Below, piece by piece: positions 1 to 4,228 of a DNA stretch of 6,714 bases. Below the pieces are notes generated by a model. The model had not been told where the DNA came from and did no database searches. It saw nothing but the letters and a program-made list of their open reading frames with translations. Position numbers and translations under genes: made by a program. Where the stretch lies: the NCBI GenBank assembly GCA_947177695.1, contig CAMWVO010000102.1, positions 1 through 6,714 on the forward strand, in the 5' to 3' direction. Numbering within the stretch: position 1 is the first letter of the stretch; each line of letters opens with the position of its first letter. Source of the stretch: an uncultured Clostridia bacterium. GTDB lineage: Bacteria; Bacillota; Clostridia; Oscillospirales; Ruminococcaceae.

Positions 1-69
1 TGACAAACTTTTCCTCATGATTTATAATTGTATATGTATATATTATTGTATATTCGGACAAAATACCGC

Positions 70-98
70 TTTACAAAATATGTAAAATCATGTATACA
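70..98 (+). promoter_or_regulatory. Candidate distal sigma-A promoter upstream of adhE
   Basis: TTTACA (70-75) and TATACA (93-98) are separated by 17 bp. An overlapping TACAAT (95-100) would give 19 bp. The expected start point near 105 lies just ahead of the first Rex-like operator, which would then sit over its early transcribed region. The -35 hexamer is also the left arm of a 17-bp palindrome (70-86). AT-rich DNA gives many chance matches, so this is a secondary candidate compared with 140-168. Confidence 0.35.
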
Positions 99-113
99 AT
101 CGGTACTAAAAGT

Positions 114-131
114 TTGTTATAAAATTAACAA
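114..131. promoter_or_regulatory. Rex-type operator 1 (redox repressor site)
   Basis: TTGTTAT-AAAA-TTAACAA matches the Gram-positive Rex consensus TTGTTAA-N4-TTAACAA at 13 of 14 fixed positions; the right half is perfect. Rex is a repressor that leaves DNA when NADH binds, and adhE is one of its best known targets in Clostridia. The site ends 8 bp upstream of the -35 hexamer of the main promoter and lies just after the -10 of the distal candidate promoter. No rex gene is present in the window, so the regulator is inferred from the site alone. Confidence 0.75.
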
Positions 132-139
132 TATGTTCA

Positions 140-168
140 TTGACGTACCGCTTGTGTTGTGATACAAT
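140..168 (+). promoter_or_regulatory. Main adhE promoter, extended -10 sigma-A type
   Basis: TTGACG (140-145), a 17-bp spacer, and TACAAT (163-168), with TGA directly before the -10 hexamer (160-162) giving an extended -10 TGnTACAAT. The expected start is near 175, about 100 nt before the adhE ATG. It lies between two Rex-like operators, and the downstream one covers the start point. This is the strongest promoter in front of adhE. Confidence 0.8.
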
Positions 169-172
169 AAGA

Positions 173-190
173 TTGTGATAAATTTAACAA
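173..190. promoter_or_regulatory. Rex-type operator 2 over the transcription start
   Basis: TTGTGAT-AAAT-TTAACAA matches TTGTTAA-N4-TTAACAA at 12 of 14 fixed positions, again with a perfect right half. It begins 4 bp after the -10 hexamer and overlaps the predicted start near 175, a position where a bound repressor would block RNA polymerase. Its centre is 59 bp from that of operator 1. The weaker left half makes it less certain than operator 1 when judged alone, but the pairing raises confidence. Confidence 0.65.
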
Positions 191-193
191 ACA

Positions 194-232
194 TAGCGGT
201 GACAATCAAAAACGTCCAAAACGTCAGCGCTA
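194..232 (+). other. Imperfect stem-loop in the adhE 5' leader
   Basis: TAGCGGTGAC (194-203) pairs with GTCAGCGCTA (223-232) in 9 of 10 positions; the exception is G199 against G227. The 19-nt loop is A-rich, and AAAACGTC occurs twice (209-216 and 218-225), the second copy running into the right arm. An A-run rather than a T-run follows, so this is not an intrinsic terminator. A tiny CCC-TGC-GGG hairpin (243-251) follows before the ribosome site. No known riboswitch class was recognised. A role in mRNA stability or ribosome access is possible but unproven. Confidence 0.4.
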
Positions 233-276
233 TAAAAAATAACCCTGCGGGGAAAAAATGAAAGGCGGAATCAAAC

Positions 277-2916
277 ATGGCAAAGGAAAAGAACGCTCCC
301 GTTACCGAGGAAGCAAAAGTCGAAACTGCCGAGATGATCAACACTCTTGTGAGCAACGCGAAACAGGCTCTCGAAGAGTATATGGCTCTCGATCAGGAGC
401 AGGTTGACAAGATCACGGAGGCAATGGCTCTGGCAGGACTTTCCGCTCAAATGGAACTTGCCAAAATGGCTGTCGAGGAAACAGGCAGAGGTATCTTTGA
501 GGATAAGGTCACAAAGAACATCTTCTCCACAGAGTACATCTGGCACTCGATCAAGCACGAGAAAACCGTCGGCGTTATCGAGGACAACGTTGACGAAAGC
601 TACATGGAGATCGCAGAACCCGTTGGTATCGTCTGCGGCGTAACTCCTACCACCAACCCTACTTCCACAACAATGTTCAAGGCGATCATCTGCGCCAAGA
701 CAAGAAACCCCATTATCTTCGGCTTCCACCCCTCGGCTCAGCAGTGTTCCAAAAAAGCCGCTGAGATTCTCCGTGACGCAGCTGTCAAGGCTGGCGCTCC
801 CAAGCACTGTGTACAGTGGATCGAGTACCCCTCCGTTGAGGCTACAGGTCTGCTCATGAACCACCCCGACGTTGCCACGATCCTTGCTACAGGCGGTCCC
901 GGAATGGTTAAGGCTGCTTATTCCGCAGGTAAGCCCGCACTCGGCGTTGGTCCCGGAAACACCCCCTGCTACATCGAAAAAACCGCCAACATCAAGCAGG
1001 CTGTTCACGATCTGGTTCTTTCCAAATCCTTTGATAACGGTATGATCTGCGCTTCCGAGCAGGCTGCCATCATCGACACCGAAATTTACGACGAAGCTGT
1101 AGGCTTCATGAAATACCACGGCTGCTACTTCGCTAACCCAGACGAGATCCAGAAGATCCAGGACGTTGTTATCAACGTTGAGAAAATGGCTGTTCAGCCA
1201 TGGGTTGTTGGTCAGTATCCCTGGCAGATCGCCGAAAAGGCAGGCATCACCATTCCCAAGGAGACCAAGGTTCTCTGCGTAGAGCTGCCCGGCACTGACG
1301 CCGAGAAGTATCCTCTCGCTCTGGAGAAGCTCTCCCCTGTTCTTGCGGTAGTTAAGGCTGACTCCACAGACCACGCATTTGAAATGTGCGAGGAAATGCT
1401 CAAGCACGGCGCAGGACACACTGCTGTAGTTCACTCTTCCGACGAAAAGATCATCGAGAGATACGGTTCCACAATGCAGGCAAGCCGTATCGTAGTTAAC
1501 TCCCCTGCTTCCTTCGGCGCTATCGGCGACGTTTACAACTCCATGGCTCCGTCCCTGACGCTGGGCTGCGGCTCTTACGGAAAGAACTCCGTTTCGGAAA
1601 ACGTTACCGCCAAGAACCTTGTAAACAGAAAGAAAGTTGCGAAGAGGAGATTGAATATGCAGTGGTTTAAGGTTCCCGAAAAGATTTATTTTGAACCCGG
1701 TTCCGTTCAGTATCTGGCTAAGATGCCCAATATCCACAAGGCTATGATCGTTGCCGACCCCGGCATGGTTCAGTTCGGCTATGTTGACAGAGTTGTTTAT
1801 CAGCTTGAAAAGAACGCTACTCAGCCCGCTATCGAGATTTTCAGCGAGGTTGAGCCCGATCCCGACCTTACAACAGTACGCAAGGGCGCAGAGGTTATGA
1901 ACTCCTTTAAGCCCGACGTTGTAATCGCTCTCGGCGGCGGCTCGGCTATGGACGCTGCAAAGGCTATGTGGCTGTTCTACGAGAACCCCGATGCCGATTT
2001 CGTTGGCATGGCTCAGAAGTTCATGGATATCCGCAAGAGAGTTTACAAGTTCCCCAAGCTGGGTAAAAAGGCTAAGATGGTTGCTATCCCCACAACTTCG
2101 GGTACAGGCTCCGAGGTAACTTCCTTTGCAGTAATTTCCGACAGGTCCAAGAACATGAAGTATCCTCTTGCCGACTACGAGCTTACTCCCGATATCGCTA
2201 TTGTTGACCCTCAGTTCGTTTACACAGTACCTAAGTCCTCCACGGCATTCACAGGTCTGGACGTTCTGACACACGCTATCGAGGCTTACGTTTCTATCCT
2301 CGCAAACGACTACACCGACGCTCTCGCTCTTCATGCAATCAAGCTGGTATTCCAGTATCTGCCCAGTTCCTACAACACCGCAGACCGCGTTGCAAGAGAG
2401 AAGATGCACAACGCTTCCTGTATCGCAGGTATGGCGTTCACAAACGCGTTCCTCGGCATAAACCACTCTCTGGCTCACAAGCTGGGCGGCGAGTTCCATA
2501 TTCCTCATGGACTTGCAAACGCATACCTGCTGCCTCACGTTATCGAGTACAACGGTCAGCCTACACCTACAAAGTTTGCTGCATGGCCTAAGTACGATCA
2601 CTATATGGCTCCCGAGCGCTACGCAGAGATCGCTAAGATGCTGGGCTTAGTTTCTCAGGACGCTTCCGATCAGGAGGGCGTAAAGGCTCTTGCCGACGCA
2701 GTAAGAAAGCTCATGAGAGATGTTAATATTCCTCTTTCCATCAAGGAAGCGGGCGAAAAGGATAATCATTCCTACATTGATGAAAAGATCTACAACGACG
2801 CTCTTGAGGACCTTGCTTACAAGGCATTCGACGATCAGTGTACCACCGCTAACCCAAGACTTCCCAGAATCGAAGAGCTTAAAGAGCTGTACAGAAAAGC
2901 ATACTACGGCAAATAA
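277..2916 (+). CDS. adhE: Bifunctional acetaldehyde/alcohol dehydrogenase AdhE
   Basis: This 879-aa cytoplasmic fermentation enzyme reduces acetyl-CoA to acetaldehyde and then to ethanol, using NADH twice and so regenerating NAD+. The N-terminal CoA-acylating aldehyde dehydrogenase domain spans about residues 15-450: GVTPTTNP at 121-128, ATGGPG at 204-209, GVGPGN at 223-228, nucleophile Cys258 in DNGMICASEQ, and the conserved GHTA at 380-383. A linker (about 450-465, KVAKRRLNM) leads to the iron-dependent alcohol dehydrogenase domain (about 465-875), with GGGSAMD at 553-559, PTTSGTGSE at 605-613 and the expected Fe ligands Asp662, His666, His730 and His744. Length is normal for the family (about 860-910), and nothing appears truncated. 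Family members assemble into helical spirosomes. The start ATG at 277 is preceded by AAAGGCGG (261-268), 8 nt away; an earlier ATG at 258 is out of frame. Codon choice is strongly biased (AAC, ATC, GGC, CTC/CTT), typical of a highly expressed gene and unlike the two downstream genes. Regulation by Rex is inferred from two operators. Confidence 0.97.
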   Translation: MAKEKNAPVTEEAKVETAEMINTLVSNAKQALEEYMALDQEQVDKITEAMALAGLSAQMELAKMAVEETGRGIFEDKVTKNIFSTEYIWHSIKHEKTVGVIEDNVDESYMEIAEPVGIVCGVTPTTNPTSTTMFKAIICAKTRNPIIFGFHPSAQQCSKKAAEILRDAAVKAGAPKHCVQWIEYPSVEATGLLMNHPDVATILATGGPGMVKAAYSAGKPALGVGPGNTPCYIEKTANIKQAVHDLVLSKSFDNGMICASEQAAIIDTEIYDEAVGFMKYHGCYFANPDEIQKIQDVVINVEKMAVQPWVVGQYPWQIAEKAGITIPKETKVLCVELPGTDAEKYPLALEKLSPVLAVVKADSTDHAFEMCEEMLKHGAGHTAVVHSSDEKIIERYGSTMQASRIVVNSPASFGAIGDVYNSMAPSLTLGCGSYGKNSVSENVTAKNLVNRKKVAKRRLNMQWFKVPEKIYFEPGSVQYLAKMPNIHKAMIVADPGMVQFGYVDRVVYQLEKNATQPAIEIFSEVEPDPDLTTVRKGAEVMNSFKPDVVIALGGGSAMDAAKAMWLFYENPDADFVGMAQKFMDIRKRVYKFPKLGKKAKMVAIPTTSGTGSEVTSFAVISDRSKNMKYPLADYELTPDIAIVDPQFVYTVPKSSTAFTGLDVLTHAIEAYVSILANDYTDALALHAIKLVFQYLPSSYNTADRVAREKMHNASCIAGMAFTNAFLGINHSLAHKLGGEFHIPHGLANAYLLPHVIEYNGQPTPTKFAAWPKYDHYMAPERYAEIAKMLGLVSQDASDQEGVKALADAVRKLMRDVNIPLSIKEAGEKDNHSYIDEKIYNDALEDLAYKAFDDQCTTANPRLPRIEELKELYRKAYYGK
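1645..1659 (+). promoter_or_regulatory. Possible internal translation start at the AdhE domain junction
   Basis: Inside adhE, AGGAG (1645-1649) stands 7 nt before an in-frame ATG (1657-1659, Met461). Initiation here would make a free iron-dependent alcohol dehydrogenase of 419 aa (residues 461-879) from the same mRNA, keeping all Fe ligands and the NAD motif. The signal comes from AGG-AGA for the Arg pair of the linker, and AGG is a rare choice in this gene. The linker residues are themselves conserved in AdhE, so a purine-rich stretch is partly forced by the protein. Whether ribosomes use it is unknown. Confidence 0.4.
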
Positions 2917-2953
2917 TTTCCCCCACAGACACAATAAGGGCTTTAAGTTTATG

Positions 2954-2991
2954 AAAGGCTGCACACCGATCCTGTGCAGCCTTTCTTTTTT
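2954..2991 (+). terminator. Rho-independent terminator of adhE
   Basis: AAAGGCTGCACA (2954-2965) and TGTGCAGCCTTT (2973-2984) form a perfect 12-bp stem around the 7-nt loop CCGATCC, followed by CTTTTTT (2985-2991). It starts 37 nt after the adhE stop codon. This strength should separate adhE from the signalling genes downstream. The A-run on the left gives the reverse strand a short T-run too, but no gene on the minus strand needs it. Confidence 0.93.
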
Positions 2992-3032
2992 GTTGCTTCC
3001 TGCATTCGGCGATAGCTGCGGAAGCAGAAATA

Positions 3033-3048
3033 TGTAAATGTTTTTACA
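3033..3048. repeat. Palindrome TGTAAA-N4-TTTACA upstream of the regulator promoter
   Basis: TGTAAA (3033-3038), TGTT, TTTACA (3043-3048) form a perfect 6-4-6 inverted repeat that ends 6 bp before the -35 hexamer of the response regulator promoter. The position suits an activator or repressor site. No specific regulator is recognised. The same half-sites in everted order occur at 70-86 upstream of adhE. Confidence 0.35.
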
Positions 3049-3054
3049 AGTCTA

Positions 3055-3082
3055 TTGACAATTAATGTTTTTGTGATATACT
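3055..3082 (+). promoter_or_regulatory. Promoter of the response regulator gene
   Basis: A consensus TTGACA (3055-3060) and TATACT (3077-3082) are 16 bp apart, and TGA (3074-3076) gives an extended -10. A perfect TATAAT also occurs at 3083-3088 but is 22 bp from the -35. Transcription should start near 3089-3095, leaving a leader of roughly 95 nt. It lies after the adhE terminator, which supports an independent unit for the signalling genes. Confidence 0.78.
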
Positions 3083-3100
3083 TATAATAGGTTAATTATA

Positions 3101-3136
3101 TGTACCTGCAGTAATTCTGCTTTGAAAAACAGTACA
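3101..3136 (+). other. Possible stem-loop in the response regulator leader
   Basis: TGTACCTG (3101-3108) can pair with CAGTACA (3130-3136) if one C is bulged, and inside it GCAG (3108-3111) can pair with CTGC (3117-3120), although G3108 cannot be in both helices. There is no T-tract after it, so termination is not indicated. It matches no riboswitch that I recognise. The stems are short and could be chance. Confidence 0.22.
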
Positions 3137-3187
3137 GTAATTTAAGCTTTATGTTCAAATTTTTATTGCGAAAGGAATTGATTTTTT

Positions 3188-4036
3188 ATGAAATATAAAA
3201 TTCTTGTAAGCGGAAACAATCCCTCATTGATAATGGACTTTATCCAACACACGGGAACATTTTTCAACTCGCTCAGCACAACACCGTGTATGCGGGATAT
3301 TATCGGACATTTCGAGCTTTTCGGTCCCGATGCTTATGTCTGCTTTGTGAACTCCGAACACAGCAGTATTTTAACGCAGATCAATGCGCTGAAAAGAGAT
3401 GAAGCATACAACGGCGCAAGTATTTTCCTTATCGGCGATGCCAAAACCTGCGACGAGCTTGCCAAAAATCTGATGTTTTCGGCGGAAGCAGACCTGATCA
3501 TACGCCGTCCGATATCCGTCGATAACCTTGTTCTGAGAATAACGCGCTACTTTGACGAGAAGAAAGAAGCCCAGGCAGAAGAGGAAGCAAGAAAAACTCC
3601 TGCCGAAGCAAAGACTGCTGCGGACATTGCAAAGGAAAAAGAAGAGGAAAAAGCCGCCGCTGCGAAAAAGTCGGAAAGAAAGCACGTTCTTGTTATTGAC
3701 GACGACCGCATAATACTGAAAATGCTGAAAGAAGCTCTCAGTGATGAATACGATGTTACAACTATGGTCAACGGCGTGGCTGCTGAAAAATTCCTTGAAG
3801 CCAAAAATGTAGATCTGGTTATCCTGGATTACGAAATGCCCATTGAGACAGGTGCGGATATATTCAGGAGAATAAAAGCAAATCCCAAAATATCGCATAT
3901 CCCCGTGTGCTTCCTGACGGGAATTTCCGAAAGAGAAAAGATCATGGAGGTCATGGCTCTCAAGCCTCACGGATATTTGCTGAAACCTATTGATATGGAT
4001 ATGCTTATCGCTACGGTAAGCAATCTGACCAATTAA
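3188..4036 (+). CDS. Response regulator with degenerate and canonical receiver domains, no output domain
   Basis: This is a 282-aa soluble protein. Residues 1-120 look like a receiver fold without its chemistry: beta-1 ends in SGN instead of an acidic pair, the phospho-Asp position is Phe53 or Asn55, Ile82 replaces the Thr, and Arg107-Pro108 replaces Lys-Pro. Residues 122-164 are a Glu/Ala/Lys-rich, probably helical linker. Residues 165-282 form a canonical receiver with acidic pocket Asp171/Asp172, phospho-acceptor Asp214 in LVILDYEMP, Thr244, and Lys266-Pro267. No DNA-binding, GGDEF, HD or enzyme domain follows, so output is probably through protein contact, as in CheY-like regulators. AAAGGA (3171-3176) lies 11 nt before the ATG. 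The kinase gene follows 192 bp downstream on the same strand, so it is the likely partner. Codon use is more A/T-ended than in adhE. The receiver call is secure; the partner and output are inferred. Confidence 0.88.
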   Translation: MKYKILVSGNNPSLIMDFIQHTGTFFNSLSTTPCMRDIIGHFELFGPDAYVCFVNSEHSSILTQINALKRDEAYNGASIFLIGDAKTCDELAKNLMFSAEADLIIRRPISVDNLVLRITRYFDEKKEAQAEEEARKTPAEAKTAADIAKEKEEEKAAAAKKSERKHVLVIDDDRIILKMLKEALSDEYDVTTMVNGVAAEKFLEAKNVDLVILDYEMPIETGADIFRRIKANPKISHIPVCFLTGISEREKIMEVMALKPHGYLLKPIDMDMLIATVSNLTN

Positions 4037-4052
4037 CGGATCATCTTATAAT
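4025..4052 (+). promoter_or_regulatory. Weak candidate promoter for the kinase gene
   Basis: A perfect TATAAT (4047-4052) follows the end of the response regulator gene; the best -35 is CTGACC (4025-4030) 16 bp upstream, matching TTGACA at four positions and overlapping the regulator's last codons. Start would be near 4059, giving a kinase leader of about 170 nt. Read-through from the promoter at 3055 is an equally good explanation, as no convincing terminator lies between the two genes. Confidence 0.3.
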
Positions 4053-4112
4053 ACAGATCGTTGAAAATACCTGTAATGCCTTGTCACAGCAGGATAATAT
4101 GATCTGTCTTAT
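4048..4112. repeat. Imperfect inverted repeat in the gap between regulator and kinase
   Basis: ATAATACAGATC (4048-4059) is complementary to GATCTGTCTTAT (4101-4112) in 11 of 12 positions, with 41 nt between the arms. Inside, CCTG (4070-4073) can pair with CAGG (4090-4093). The T-tract after the right arm is poor (TATATTCCC), so termination or attenuation is uncertain. The rest of the 192-bp gap holds a strong ribosome site and short leader ORFs. Confidence 0.35.
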
Positions 4113-4163
4113 ATTCCCGAAAGAAACCGCGTTGCCGTGATACAGCCAGTCAAAATAATTCTG

Positions 4164-4207
4164 AAAGGAGATCACCCCTTTTGCCGCTTGAAAAATCATA
4201 TACATAG
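4164..4207 (+). other. Strong ribosome site with a TTG-started short leader ORF before the kinase
   Basis: AAAGGAG (4164-4170) is the best Shine-Dalgarno in the window, yet it does not serve the kinase ATG 58 nt further on. Ten nt after it is TTG (4181-4183), opening an 8-codon ORF ending in TAG (4205-4207). This ORF is in the same frame as the kinase. A second overlapping ORF from TTG 4188 would end at TAA 4227-4229, overlapping the kinase ATG as TAATG. Translational coupling, a leader peptide or a recent nonsense change would all fit. Expression is unproven. Confidence 0.35.
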
Positions 4208-4228
4208 GCTTTGGGGCGCAGCAGGATA

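Noticed and set aside
1..69. AT-rich DNA with repeated TGTATA and TATATA words at the window start
   Set aside because: I see no open frame, terminator or clear operator here; the words are low-complexity and do not form a regular repeat.
157..167. TTGT-GAT-ACAA as a third Rex-like site
   Set aside because: The half-site spacing is 3 bp with only four matching bases per arm, far from the 18-bp Rex consensus; it is largely the promoter -10 region.
258..420. Upstream out-of-frame ATG at 258 with GCGGGG before it, overlapping the adhE start
   Set aside because: The resulting peptide is only a frame-shifted reading of adhE, the spacing from the purine run is short, and the ATG at 277 has a better site and gives the full family N-terminus.
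271..2601. A 776-codon open frame on the minus strand opposite adhE
   Set aside because: It mirrors adhE and its protein resembles no family; the strong codon bias of adhE avoids antisense stop codons in this frame. No minus-strand promoter or ribosome site was found, and adhE itself is unmistakable.
2720..3037. A 105-codon plus-strand open frame crossing the adhE end and terminator
   Set aside because: Most of it is an alternative frame of adhE and the rest passes through the terminator hairpin; there is no suitable ribosome site and no recognisable domain.
3371..3970. Minus-strand open frames of 199 and 85 codons opposite the response regulator
   Set aside because: They are antisense to a clear receiver protein, are rich in Phe and Ser from the reverse of the Glu/Lys linker, and have no family resemblance.
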